Part shown: piece by piece, positions 36,318-48,821 of the stretch
Position numbering within the stretch: the first letter of the stretch is position 1
Layout of the letters: every line of letters starts with the position of its first letter
NCBI GenBank assembly: GCA_963978895.1
Contig: OZ022245.1
Location: forward strand, 26,139,584-26,203,583
DNA length: 64,000 bases
Origin: Erpobdella octoculata
Taxonomy: Eukaryota; Annelida; Clitellata; Hirudinida; Erpobdellidae
Direction of reading: 5' to 3'
Made by a program: the position numbers and the translations under genes
The notes under the pieces: generated by a model
Seen by the model: the letters and a program-made list of their open reading frames with translations, nothing else
The model's database searches: none
What the model was told of the DNA's origin: nothing

Positions 36318-38194
36318 TCTCAAAAAGAGAGAAAAAAAAGAGAGAGAGAGAGAGAAACATTTCATATTAATCATATTACGTAAGACGAAGTCATTAGTTG
36401 TAAATTTTTTTAAAGATGTTAATCTTTGAAATGTGTTTTATGTGTGAGAATAATCACACAATGTGATAAAGTGTGTTTAATTTTTAATTCAATCTCTGGC
36501 CTTCTCTGTGGTTGTCTCTCTTTCTCTCTCTCTCCCTCTCTCTCTCTCTCTCCTCCCTCTCTCTCTGTTTTAACTTTTCAAAAAATTATTGCCAACCTCT
36601 TAATTCCTCCAGTTGTATTCACGTACGAATCTCTCTCACACATCCGCTCATCTCCAAACGAGGCGAAGAAACCAAACGAGAAGGAAGAAGTGGAGAGGAA
36701 AAGGAAGAGCCAAAATAACTCTTCCTGGATGTGGCTCATATTGCTGCTAGTACTTCTCTCCCGCTCCGAAGTAAGTAGGCACTCTACTCTTTCGAAACAA
36801 AAATAAATTATTAAAAAAATAACGATATCTTTTAAATAAACTTAAACAGAATTCTTATTTTGTGGGGATATATTTTGTACGCATGTTAACAAACGCATGT
36901 ACAATAATTAATAATAATAATAAATTGTTTCCGATTGTGTCGTTGTGTCGTTTCGTCCGGTTTGACAGTGATTAGTGATTACCGGTGATTGAGAAAAAGA
37001 CATGCCTGTTTGTTTGAGAGTGTATTATGTTTTATATTTTTTAATGAGAAGTAAGAAGGATGGTCTAAAGGTACTGCCATACTGGTATGGCCGTTTTGAC
37101 CTATGAGTCTACCCCACCTGGGCCCAACCTATTTCATCGTATGAAAATGAGAAGCTTGGAGTTGGTAAGCTGACCACAATTGTCTACCACAATAATACTC
37201 ATTCTACAAAGCTGCTCACTTGTTCCTCTTTCGATATATGATAATAGCTATTTCTCCATTTTACTTTAGCAGAGTTTTGCTTAAATTTGTAATACTTTAT
37301 AGACTTCAGTTAGTATCGTTTACATCTCCCACTCCCTGTAAATGTTAATAAATTCTAAAAAGTTAATAATAATCAGTTAATATCAAGGTGTTATTAATCA
37401 TTGAAAAGTATTTAGAAAAAATATATATATCTTCAAACGAGTAGAGGACAGATTTCTGCCACAGTCTTTCATGCACACAACTACAACGCAGTGAGTAAAA
37501 AGTTTTCTACGCTGCTCTGCCATTGACGAGCTGAGCTATTTATAGCGCCAAAACAGATCCGGTTGTAAATAAATGAACAAAAAAATTAATCTTTTTAAAA
37601 ATTCATTCAAATGAGACTTATATTACTTTTTTTAACGATTAAAAGGCAAAAATCCTTGAATTTTTATCAATTTAATTAATACAGTAACTTATGGACCAAA
37701 TAAGTTTGACTTTTTAATTTCTTTTAATTAACTGCATGCCCACCAGTTTTAATACTTTTATAACTAACTAATACACTACTTCAATTATGCAAGCCATTAG
37801 ACGTTCAAGCTCGCACGGAATTTTAAAGTATTTATATTCATGTTGTTGGCGTTAAGTTATTATAGTAGAAATGAGTAGAAACATAATCTTTTTTGCTCAA
37901 TAAAAGCAGTCTCTTTATTTGGAAATAATTAATTAACTAAATTAAATATAGGATCATCTGCCGATTTTGTTATCTGAGATGCGTACCTGAGGTTCCTTCA
38001 GACTAGGTACTCCACGGAACGGGCTTTGGTTTTAGGGTTTTCAAACGGGCCGAGATTTTTGTGCCAAATATGGGGATTTTAACGGGCCAGGCCGGGTCCA
38101 AATTAGACGGGCAGGTCCTGAAAATTTACCCTATAAAACTGGCTGGACTGGGCCGCAAGAAATCGGTCCGTGCACTACTCTAAGTTCCTCTGTG

Positions 38195-38197
<3 letters not shown>

Positions 38198-38263
<66 letters not shown>

Positions 38264-38515
38264 GTGGTGGTGATGGTGGTGGTGGTGGTGGTGATGATGA
38301 TGGTGATGATGATGATGATGATGATGATGATGGTGATGGTGATGGTGATGGTGATGGTGATGGTGATGGTGATGGTGATGGTGATGATGATGATGATGAC
38401 GATGACGACGACGACGACGATGACGATTACGATTACGATGACGACGACGAAAACGAAAACGAAGACGACGACGATGATGGTGATGATGGTGACGATTATA
38501 ATGATGGTGGCAATG
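38198..38515. repeat. Compound (GAT)n / (GGT)n / (GGTGAT)n / (GAC)n array
   Basis: About 320 bp of G-A-T/G-G-T/G-A-C triplets in successive blocks: (GAT)~22, GGT-rich, (GAT)n, (GGTGAT)~9, then GAC and GAAAAC blocks. It reads as poly-Asp or poly-Met; no gene is claimed. Confidence 0.95.
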
Positions 38516-39284
38516 CCATTTAACTAATTCAGAGTTCTATAGAAGACGGTCTTTCGCACTCAACTTATCGGTGGCAGACAGGCCGGCAGACAGACAGAGG
38601 GCGACCCAAAAAATTATTATGTAATGTTTAGATTAATTAAAATCTAGAAAAGAAGGTATTAGGTATTAGGTACGGTACAGTACCGAGTAAGTTGAAATAT
38701 GAGTATGCAATACCTAGAAAGTTTGAGTATAAATATAAATACCGGTTAAGTATCTAAAAGTGAAACATCGGTGTCTGGACGCAAGCCGTCCGTGCATCAC
38801 ACGCCCGCAAACTGTAAACACGTGCACGTAATCTGTAAATCTATTTGCAATACGGTTTTACACGCACACACACAGACTTGACTACCAGGACCTTGGTTTT
38901 TACTAGTTTTTAGACTTCAGTCAAAAATGTTAAAAAAAGTTTTATTTTAATTTCTTAGTAGTATTTAAATCGTTATTTGATAATTACTTTTGTTAATTTG
39001 AAACATAATGGCGTTTCAAGATGACGACCAGAAGCTTGCATTCCATATACGGTGTGGTCTCGCGTGTTTTTACATTTATTATAACATGTTAAATGTAAAA
39101 AAAATTTAAAGTTAATAATTTTTGGTTAGTTTTTCTTTTATCATCGTAGTTTTTAATCATAAGTGGACCGACAGACCGTCCGGAAAATAGGAGAAATGGA
39201 GCTGTCGAAGTTCAAACTGCTGTTAGTTTAAATCTTCTCAACAGTCTTTCCTTTCTTTAAAGGAACATGCAAGCAAGAAGAAAC

Positions 39285-39342
39285 ACACAGACAGACAGAC
39301 AAACAAACAGACAAACAAACAAACAAACACACAAACAAACAA
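39285..39342. repeat. (CAGA)n/(CAAA)n array
   Basis: CAGA units passing into CAAA/ACAA units. Confidence 0.9.
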
Positions 39343-40922
39343 CAGTATCAAGCAGCAGAAACATCAAACAACATTAATACATAGATTTAGCAGTTCAGCA
39401 ACCAATGGTAGCTTGTACTTACTACGAAGTATGCAGGCTATTAATCTGAATATCATCTCATAGTTTTCAGGAACTTTTAAAAACTCATCTAATAACTTCT
39501 TTCTTTTCAGCTCTGTAAAGCGCCTTTTAGGGCTTTCATTTTAATTTTCACTACACGCAGCACTAAGGCGCTGTAGAAAAAAGAAATGTTTGCTTTTACG
39601 TTTTGATGTACTATAGAACTTTTCATTATTTATACTACTATAGAGCAACAATCGAGGTCGTTGTTGTTGTTGTCGTTACTTCACTCGTAAATAATTTCAT
39701 GACATCTTCAGCTGCGGCTAGAGTTGTGGGGAGGGGGCGGTACAGAAGAGGCGACGGGGGGTACAAAAAGAAATATCGAGATTGGACAAGGTGATTTGAA
39801 ATCTTAGCCGGTGAGAAATGCAAAAAAAAATATCTTTTTGGTTTTCTCCATCTCAACAGGAAGTCGAGAAGAATAACGGAAGCGTCGAAATGTTGAAATA
39901 AAGTCATCGTTTCCGCTGCAGAGTAAAAAATTTTATTCCGGAAATTTTTTTTTTAATTTTTATTATATCTATTTAAATATTAAATCAAATTTATTTTTTT
40001 TTTATTCCAATTTCTCTCATGCCTAAGACGGCATCTGTATAAATTCTAAACGTGTTAAAATATCGAGTCCAAGACTGATGATTATGCATACACTTTAACC
40101 ATAAGATTCTTCTGTAATACTCAATTCCTTTCAACTTCTTTTTTCAGGATCAAGGCCCAATTCCCACATTATGGTATACGGAACTTCCTGATTATAGGTG
40201 TTTAATAGAACATAATTACTCATAAGAGTGATGTACTTATGTATATACATAGCCGATGTATACTGGTTCAAAGACAATTTTTTATTTTAATTCTAATCCG
40301 ATTTGAGATATGAAAATAAGCGCTTCATGAATTCCTTCGTTTTGCAGAACACAAGAAAGTCTTTGTAGTTTTACTGAAAGAAGGCTTTACAATTCTCGTC
40401 AACCGGTTTCACTAAAGATCGTTGGTTTGTTGACAGCCTGTCAAGCCGACCAGACTATTCGTTTGGGTCCATAATATTGGGTCGTGACAGTAAAAATAAT
40501 ATTGGTCTTAAATAATATTAATTTGTCTTTTTTTCTGCAGCTGCTTAGTTGTGTAAAGTTGACGTTCAATCATGTCATGTTAAGCAATGAGCGTGAAATA
40601 AAAAAGAAAGACAGACAGACAGAGAGAAAGAAAGAAAGACAGAAAGAAAAGAGAAAAAAGAGAGATTGGAAGGAAGAGAAAAAAGAGAGAGAGAAATAGA
40701 GATAGAATGCTGAAGCAAAAGTTTTTTCAGGTAAACAACATCAGAATTGGATCTGTTCTAAAAGTTCTTTGTCATATTTTTTTTCTATGTTTCCTTTATC
40801 GCTCGCTCGGTCGCGAGTAATCCAATATGGCAGTACTGTACGTGCGAGGTAGAAATTCAGACTTTCAAGCGTTGACTCATTCATTATCTCGAGTACTTTG
40901 AGCGTAATTTTAAATTTTAATC

Positions 40923-41312
40923 TTGAATATTAAAACTAAAACTATCGTTTTAAAAGGAAATGATTGCGCAACTTGCACCGATCTTGCGGCACGTCAAGAC
41001 TGTGAAGAAGGAAAGATTACCAGGGTGCTGAGGGGGGTCCTGTTGTTTACGCCATCACCACCCACGCTAAAATATAGTGGGTACGTGGATGGGCAATGCG
41101 ATTTGCTGGAATTTTCGATTTTTGATGGAAAGGGATTCCGGAGGCTAAAATTTGTGTATTTGTTGGGTGTTTCTAATTTATGTTGCGGGGTTTCCAGCCA
41201 GTGCACAAGCTGGCTCTGCCTCAAAACACACACATTTCGGAATACTTCGGATCCAGAGAGTCAGAGAAACATGTGTCTCGATGAACAAACAGGGCAAACC
41301 TCAGCCAGCTAA
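40923..41312 (+). other. Unassigned 129-codon open frame
   Basis: An open frame of balanced base composition in otherwise AT-rich sequence. The predicted product is Cys-rich (about nine Cys) with no motif I recognise. There are no flanking splice or promoter signals I can defend, and the antisense strand is also partly open. It may be an old repeat or chance. I do not claim a gene. Confidence 0.12.
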
Positions 41313-42929
41313 AGTAATAAAAGATCACGGTTCTCTACATTTATTTACGGCTCACCAGCTTTCTTACAGCCCAACGTGATCTCCGACAAAAAAACAGTGT
41401 TCGCCATTCGCTGATTTATTTCATACTTTCTGACTGAACAAAGAAACTTTGAAAAGTACAAACAAAGACAGGCTACAAAAAAAATTATTCAAACACAGTT
41501 CTATGGCGGGAAAAGAGAGAATAATGTAGTAGAGTACGAATACAATAGAAAGAATAGGAAGGTAAATTAAGAAATAGTAAGAGAGAGTAAAAAAAGAAAG
41601 GGAGATGCTGTGGTACCAGCGAGTATAAGCACTAAAGCTAAAACGTGAATGGTTGGTAGCTAAAGCATTCAGATCATCTTCGCCATCTTAGAAATGAGAG
41701 TTCCGCGTGCATTCGGTGTTCTCTTGTGCGTTAGTGCTCAACGCGGTGGTGGTTGCCCCCCCCCCCCCCCGCCTCCCCACGCGGCAGGGCATGCCTTGAG
41801 AATGTTTTCAATATCAGAAAGTTGGTGACGTTTGGCTCGTTGTTTTTAAGAGCTAATAAAAAACCCATGAATCTTGTTTGCGTGTTTTGATACTGCGACA
41901 ATTCGTACCCATTCTGTGAGAAACCATTAAAAGTCCACTTCACACATAGTTATATTATACAAACTCTCGATCTCGCGCGCGCAGACATTCAAGCTAAAGA
42001 ACGAACGTACTTAAATCCAAGTCGTTGACATTGCAAAGCCACCCGTAGAGATTTGTACCAAGCTGTGTAAATATTTCCATGTTGCAAAACACATACTCGA
42101 ACGATGGATAGATAGGCACACATCTGCCATAAATTTCATTGCATTGCATTGCATTCTAAGTGCTTAAGTCGCTTCCGTTCGACGAATTAGCACTACCCTC
42201 GTATAATTCACGAAATAAAAGATAATTTGACTGTGATTCATATGTCGTAAATTATTCTCTTACTATAAACATTTTCGTACTGCTGGAGCATATTGTTTTT
42301 TAAAAAAACAGCCCCGCTCTGGAGTTGAATCCCGAACCTACGTAACAGATTCCAAGAAAAAAAAGTCGCGCATGATAAATTACTCGTACTAGCACAGCAC
42401 TGCTTTCGTGTTTATCTGCGTGCCTGCGTCTGTTTCCGTCGACGCGTTTGCTATTTCGAGTTCGCAGACGCCATCGCTACGTGAGATTCTTTCTTTTTCG
42501 AAAACAGAAGTTTTGGTCAGCAGTGAGTATACGACGTCGTCATCGAGAGGATGAAATCATGATACGGTTGGTTGGAACCCTCGAAGTCGGTGGAATGTGT
42601 AATAAAAAATAAAAATGTGAGACATGTAATTGTAGGCTGTGAATAAGGCAGTGTAAGGAATGTACTATTACAGTTACAATAACGTGTAATCTAAACTGTT
42701 ATGCATGGTAATGTAATTTGATTTTTATTCTCCGTTGTAATCTCGGTTTATTAATTTAACGGCTATATATTCAAGTGTCTCGTTCAGTCCGTTCGTATCA
42801 TCAATTAACGAAATTAATGGAATGAAGTAGGGGCGAATGGAGCAATGCACTTGCGCTGGATGTCAAAGGTCAAATACCTTCTCACGGACACGCCCAGTTT
42901 CTCCGCGTGGAGCGGACGGGGAAACACGT

Positions 42930-43217
42930 TCAAAGGTATTTTAGGTGTCGAAGCATGGCATTTTCGCTCTTCGGGCGCCCGTTGGAATGCAAAAGGTCCA
43001 GATCCGTGGGCACGTGAGTTCTAAAATGTAAGAGGTGGGGAATGCTTGGGCATATTTCTCTCTCTCTCTCTCTGTAGTAGTGAGTATCATCAGGGTCCTG
43101 GATGAAATGCCAGGCATTGTGGAGGAAAGTTATCAGATGTTTCGCAGTAAAGATTTTATCGTCTGTTATTTCAAGTACACTTTGTAATATATATTTGCTT
43201 GTGCGTTCTACGTGCAC
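42930..43217 (-). pseudogene. Possible remnant of a transposase-like ORF
   Basis: The minus-strand frame contains ILQSVLEITDDKIFTAKHL, then FLHNAWHFI. This loosely recalls the segment before the end of pogo/Jerky-type transposases, where a helix with N-A-W precedes the C-terminal region. A (GA)n run interrupts the frame and no flanking inverted repeats were found. The assignment is tentative. Confidence 0.18.
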
Positions 43218-44483
43218 TCAAGTCTATAGATAGATACCTCCCGCATTCTGGTGTTTGATCATCCCAGTGATTTGCCGTCCAATGACCTGTCAGCTGCGCA
43301 GATGTTTGTTGAATCGACTTTTATTCTGCTTCATCTTGCCCATTGATTTTGTTGAATAGCTTTGCACTCGATGGCGTGTATCACACCATATCGCCAGACA
43401 CCAAGTACGCACTTGCACTATGACCCCATAAATGGTGCACCTAGAGTTGCTAGTACACTCACTTTCGTCCACCCAACCCGACCCGACCCTACCCAACTTA
43501 CTCCTCTGATGAACTAATTTAACCCAAGCAAAACAAAAACAAGTAGTAAAATGACACAAAATAATCCTTAATGATATCTTATATTTAATGCCCTGGACCC
43601 AGGTATGTATACTATCGAAATCAAGGTACATACAGAAATGTATAGTAGTATATAAATACATATGACATATAACTACTTCTGAACCAAATGCACCAGACAG
43701 CTCTATAACCTTTAACCTCCATCCAACCCACTGACAACCCCAGTGTGCCCCATACTGATGCTACAGCTTGGAATGCAAGCACAAAAAAAATGAAAAACTT
43801 TCTTTGCTCGTTTATTATTATTATTATCGTTAATATTATTATTCAAAAGTGAATTGTTTTGTTCAAAAATCACAATGAATAAGAGATGGTGTTCACCAGT
43901 TACGTGGCAAATGACTGATATATAATAACATACAAATAAATACGTGAATCTCATGCACACTTGACACCATCATCTCCTGCTGGTTGTTTGTAGTGTCGAG
44001 ATGTTACTAAAGTGAAGATTTAACAGAAGGTAATATTTAGGCGGTGTAAACAGAAAAACATTGGACATTTTTTAGCATTGATAATTGTTGTGAAAACTCC
44101 AAAGTTATTATTATTATTATTAAAAATTTTCAATCTGTAATACAAAGGAATCATGTTGCATCATGTGTCCTAAATTACTCACAAGAGGCGGAATATTCCA
44201 ATAAATAACTTACTCAATTAGCACTGAACAGTTTACATTAAACACATTAAACAGTAACTCCACATTTAAATATACAAGATAGTTCCATTGCTCTCCTAGT
44301 ACACCGTTACGATAGCTATATGCATTAATGATTTCGTACATTAACGATATTAACATAACAAACACACACATTTGTCGTACGTACGTATGTATATTACAGT
44401 ATTACCTATTGTCTTTTCCATCTCTCGGACATAAAAAGACATTAAAGCAGCTGCTATAAATCTTAGCTGGATCCAGCCATTTT

Positions 44484-44489
44484 TTTATT
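44484..44489 (-). promoter_or_regulatory. Candidate polyadenylation signal of VGLL4
   Basis: AATAAA on the minus strand about 267 bp after the VGLL4 stop. Such hexamers are common in AT-rich DNA, so this is only a candidate. Confidence 0.25.
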
Positions 44490-44755
44490 CTAGTTAACTC
44501 AGCCGATAGAAAACATTCATACCAAATTTAAATCATTGTAATGTAACTTCGTAAATATATCTGTATACATATCTCAACAAAATTATAATTATAACAAAAT
44601 TTTTATAACAAGACTCTAATCTCAAAAAAAAAGAACAAAATAACGAAATTGAAAAATTTGAAACAGTCACCATTACGAGAACATCATCATCATCAATATC
44701 ATCACGCACGACTGTACAGAAAAGTCACAGACGCGGGGTGCGCCCCCTCGCACCA

Positions 44756-45021
44756 TCACGATCTGACCGTGAACGACGAGTGAGGGGTCGAAAAGAAGTT
44801 GGGCTTCCTGCTAGGGGAGCGGATTTTTTTCGGGGACTCCGGCCCTATGGAGGACAGTCCTTCGGACTTGATCTCGAACCACTTGTCCCCGAGAGCCTTG
44901 GCGAAGTGGTCGTCGACGGATGTCGGCATCAGGTCCTCGAGCTGAGCGGTGAGGTGTCGACTTTTCATCTGCTTCCAGACGTCGCCGCCTAGCGACTTCG
45001 AAAAGTGATCGTCGACGCAAC
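44756..45021 (-). CDS. VGLL4: VGLL4 terminal coding exon (two TDUs)
   Basis: 266 bp, acceptor CCACGTTAAG, stop TGA. It encodes VDDHFSKSLGGDVWKQMKS, a 14-residue linker, then VDDHFAKALGDKWFEIKSE, ending in a Ser/Pro-rich tail (ESPKKIRSPSRKP, SSFTVRS). The second of these is nearly identical to the C-terminal TDU of vertebrate VGLL4. The first looks like a duplicate of it. Confidence 0.96.
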
Positions 45022-45538
45022 CTTAACGTGGAAACAAAAACTAACGTGAATGTTCGGCGAATGCGGAAATGCACGATCAAATGTTGGGGACGTCTTACTG
45101 CAAAAGTAATTTGATTAAACATTTTCTTAAGCTCTGACAACCACATTTTTTTGTATAAAATTGAATAATAAATGCAACATAGGAGCCATGCTCGATGTAT
45201 CGGCATTTAGCCAAAAAGATATTACTCCACAGCAACAAGTTACTCTGGAAAATATGATGTGACAAGTGCCGACTCAACATTATTACAATGACGCTCTGTG
45301 AAATGCCTTTAAAGTAACTTGGAGGCTCTGTAGAAATTGTCATTTTAACATTACATTACAGTGCAAACACATAGTAGTGAGTGCAAGGCAAGTAGAATAT
45401 AGAAACATTATTCTTATAGTGGTGATCTGGATATGCCAAAGAGACTTCAGAACTAATTAGTGGAAAAAGGAGATGGAAAAAACTGATTTTTTGGAGCCAA
45501 GAATTTAATCCATATAAACATAACGACTGACAACTTAC

Positions 45539-46195
45539 CAGCAGTGTCAGCCGTGGTATTCTTGAGAATGGCCTCCGCCGTTTTGTGCTTGACGTCCGTA
45601 GGATACGGCTGGTACGAGTCCGGAGGCGTGTACCTGTGGCGCGTGCTGGACTTGCAGGACGGAGAGGAAGACTTCTGATGGTAGCCCCCATTGAAACTGC
45701 TGCTGTGGTGTAGAGAAGACGAGGAGGAGGAGGAGGGCGAGGTGATCACTGGTCTTTTGGCTGGCTGTTCCAAATGCTGCTGCTGCTGGCGGTTGAAAAG
45801 CATGTTGCCGTGCTGCACGTTGAGCAGCCGGCTGTCGAGAAAGTTGGCGAAGAAGTGGTTCTCGGGCAGGGCCGGGTTGAAGCCGGCCGAGCTGGCGAGA
45901 GAGATCGGCGAGAAGATCGCGCTCATGCTGAAGTTGAACTGATTGTTCATCGTGGGCGTCGACGAGTTGATCGACAGTCTGTTTATGTTGTTGTTGATGT
46001 GGTTGAAATTGTTGTTGTTGTTGTTCTGGCTGCTGTTGCTGCTTAGAGGACTGCTGGCGCTGATCGCCCCGTTGCCGTAGCAACTGCAGGAGGAGGCTTT
46101 TAAGTCGTTGGTTATTTTTATGTTGGCCGGGTAGCGACTGCCCAGGGACCTCTTGAAGTGGTCCTCGACGTTCATGGTGTCGGAACAGCTCGTGT
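45539..46195 (-). CDS. VGLL4: VGLL4 coding exon 3 (first TDU)
   Basis: 657 bp, acceptor CTTCCAG, donor GTAAGT. Near its start is the first TDU, NVEDHFKRSLGSRY, like VEEHFRRSLGKNY of vertebrate VGLL4. It then has Asn-rich (NNNNNNFNHINNN), FNFSMSAIFSPISLAS, Gln-rich, and poly-Ser (SPSSSSSSSL) stretches. It ends ILKNTTADTAG. Two other frames are also open here (one Gln-rich) but lack TDUs. Confidence 0.95.
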
Positions 46196-46842
46196 CTGGA
46201 AGTAGGAAAAAATCAATAAAGAACGAGTAAAAATTTTGAAACCCGATTATTTGCGAACGTCTTAATGTTACTAAAAAACGTGCAATTACAATTTTAAAAG
46301 AATGAATGCTTTTTAAACATTTGAGACCTATTAGTTATTTGCATAATTAAGTCATTATTGGCCCCTATCACGATATAGGTTATCGGTTCAATAACTACTC
46401 GAAAAGAGAAAGAGGGGTTAAAGTACTCAGGCCCGATGATCGGCTCTAGTTTTCTTAGAAACAACAACACGGGATGCAGCAAGTTTTAACCTGATGCAAA
46501 GATTTCTAAGAAGGAATATCACGGGCAGCAGAGGTTTCTGCATGTGTAGTCAGGAGAGAATTATTTTAATGCATGAGCAATAATAAAAATAACAATAATA
46601 ATAATAATAATAATAATAACCGGAGGAACAACGGCGGGGCTGGATCTAGTAATTGGTCCATAAAAAAGAACCCCCCTCGGAGATACGAAATAAACATGAT
46701 GGTCGTAACAATAATCTTTATCTTACGCGGAGAGGAGGGAAGGCTTTGCCGAAAGATGTAGAGAGACTGGTATAAAACAAGATTGCACACCACACACAAA
46801 ACAGAAAGCATAAAATCGTAAAAGAAAGGTTTTTTTTCTTAC

Positions 46843-47180
46843 CCATTGCTTCGAGCTTGCCGTCGCTGCTGTCCATGTCCTCGTTGCTGCTGCCGTAGTT
46901 GTTGCCGTTGCTGCTAGCGCCGTGGTCGTTTTGGCTGTGTAGCTGTTCGTGCTGCTGAGAGCGCGAGGTCGTGGTGAGATTCAGCGGTGCCTCCTGGCAG
47001 TACGACTCGCAGGCTCGACTGATGAAGATCTTCTTCGGCGGCGAGTGGTGGAAGCCGGCCGTCGGCGTCTGACTGGCGCAGCCGCCGTTGGTCATGATCG
47101 CCGGCGTAGCTGGGGTCGTAGTTGTTATCGTTGAGATGCTTTGCGACGACTTGATGCTCTTATCCGAGTTGTTTGCTGCA
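46843..47180 (-). CDS. VGLL4: VGLL4 coding exon 2
   Basis: 338 bp, acceptor TTTACTGCAG, donor GTAAGA. It encodes a Ser/Thr-rich stretch, GFHHSPPKKIFISRACE, then EAPLNLTTTSRSQQ, then an Asn/Ser-rich run and EDMDSSDGKLEAM. PLNLT matches in position and character the PLALTK segment of vertebrate VGLL4. It ends one base into the Asp codon completed by exon 3. Confidence 0.88.
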
Positions 47181-47594
47181 CTGCAGTAAACAAGCAAACA
47201 AACAAAACAATGAGTCAGGTACTTAGATAATGAAAGATGAATATTTTTTTTGTTTCCAATGCAAAAATATTGTAGAGAAGAAAAACAAAATGTGAACTTG
47301 GCCGTGGAGAAGAGGGATTTGAGAAAGAGGAAGGAAAAAAATAATAAGTGGATAATAAGTAGATGGGTGAGTAATCAGGGTGCAGAAAGCCACGATGGGT
47401 GTATGGAAGTGTGCCTGTGTGTGTGTGCGTGGTTGTTCGAAAATTATTTCCGAGACTCGGTAATTGAGCCACTGTATATAATATACTCAACAGAGTTCGC
47501 CACGCATTAATATTCAAGAGGTGATGCATTAGATTAGATGCTAATGAGATGCAGAGGAGTAGCCAATCAGAGAGTCGTCATCTGTCGTGTCAAC

Positions 47595-47598
<4 letters not shown>

Positions 47599-47664
<66 letters not shown>
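47599..47664. repeat. (TC)16(GA)17 perfect inverted repeat
   Basis: A TC run switches at 47630/47631 directly into a GA run, so the two halves are exact reverse complements with no loop. The symmetry extends roughly into the flanks (ctcac ... gtgag). Confidence 0.95.
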
Positions 47665-47667
<3 letters not shown>

Positions 47668-48709
47668 GAGTAAGAAACTAACAATTCGTTTGATGGCGAT
47701 AATTATACCAACTGTGTCTTAGTCTCCCCAGCCTGAAAATGTGCTATCTTCATGACTGAAGAATCTCAAGAATGTCATCAATACTCTATCATCATCATTT
47801 TCATAAGCATATCTGATATAACCTGTATTATGAAGGCAGAAAGGGTTACAGTTCATGGTTCCTTTCCATGGTTTTTTCCAGTTTGAAAATATAAGAAGAA
47901 ACAACAGCACTAATAAACATGTCAGCAAGACAATTTCTATGGAAGCCAAGCAACTTCTGCGAGAGAGATACTGTGTAAAGCAGGTATATTTATTGTTATC
48001 CGAGTGGAGTCGCTCAAGAAAATTGCAGTACAGAATGAATGACTGGCTGGAAAGATGGGTGAGTGAGTGGGTAGGTAGGTAGGTAGGTGGAGGAATCGAT
48101 GGACGGACGGATTGAGTGATGGATGGATGGAAGAAGATTGAGTGGATGAATAGATAGATGATTTAATTCTCGCACGGACTAAATAAGAGACTATCTTATT
48201 ACTAAAGTGGTGAACCACAGAAAAAAAATAAGCACTCACAGCGTTTAAAAATTATCCTTAAAAAACCCCACAGAGCGTTTTAATGACTGTCTTGTACAAC
48301 GAACTAATATTGTTAGTCAGAGAAAGATTTAGGTAATAAAAAGAGATAAAGAAAGAGAGTGAAAGTGAAAGAGAGAGACAGAGAGAGAGAGAGAATACAG
48401 AAGACTGAACTATTCTAAAAATGCGAGGATGAATGGCTCACGTGACGTTAGTCAGGTAAACAACAACATCGGTGTAAAACGATGGAAAATAAATAAAAAC
48501 TGAATCGAAACATTAGCTGAATGTTATTTATTTATTTAGAAATTCATTAATTTTTAAATGAAAAAATGTAACGATAATTTATTTAAAATTGGTCAGGTCA
48601 TCAACCTTAACAGAGCGAGAGAGAGAGAGAGAGAGAGAGAGCATTCATTCATACCTACTCCTTACTGTCCTCATTATGCACAAGTGGATATGGATTCTAT
48701 TTATAGAAC

Positions 48710-48769
48710 CATAGACTCCTAAATATACCAGGACATACAACTAAAACACCATTGTACGGCGGGAGGCTG
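48710..48769. repeat. Left terminal inverted repeat of the P-like element
   Basis: Starts catagactcctaaatatacc and ends gtacggcgggaggctg. It pairs with 51047-51116; the right copy is 10 bp longer in its central part. Confidence 0.95.
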
Positions 48770-48821
48770 AGGCTCGTTCGTAGACGACAGTAGAAGTATA
48801 CAAGCAAAATCAACAAATTCG

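Noticed and set aside
38170..38527. Long open frames of poly-Asp or poly-Met
   Set aside because: They are reading-frame shadows of a triplet satellite, with no start context, splice sites or homology.
42310..42355. tRNA-like 3' arm (GGTTCGGGATTC on the minus strand)
   Set aside because: No matching acceptor stem or A box nearby; not enough for a tRNA or SINE call.
45547..46083. 178-codon Gln-rich frame in Vgll4 exon 3
   Set aside because: An out-of-frame shadow of the TDU-containing exon.
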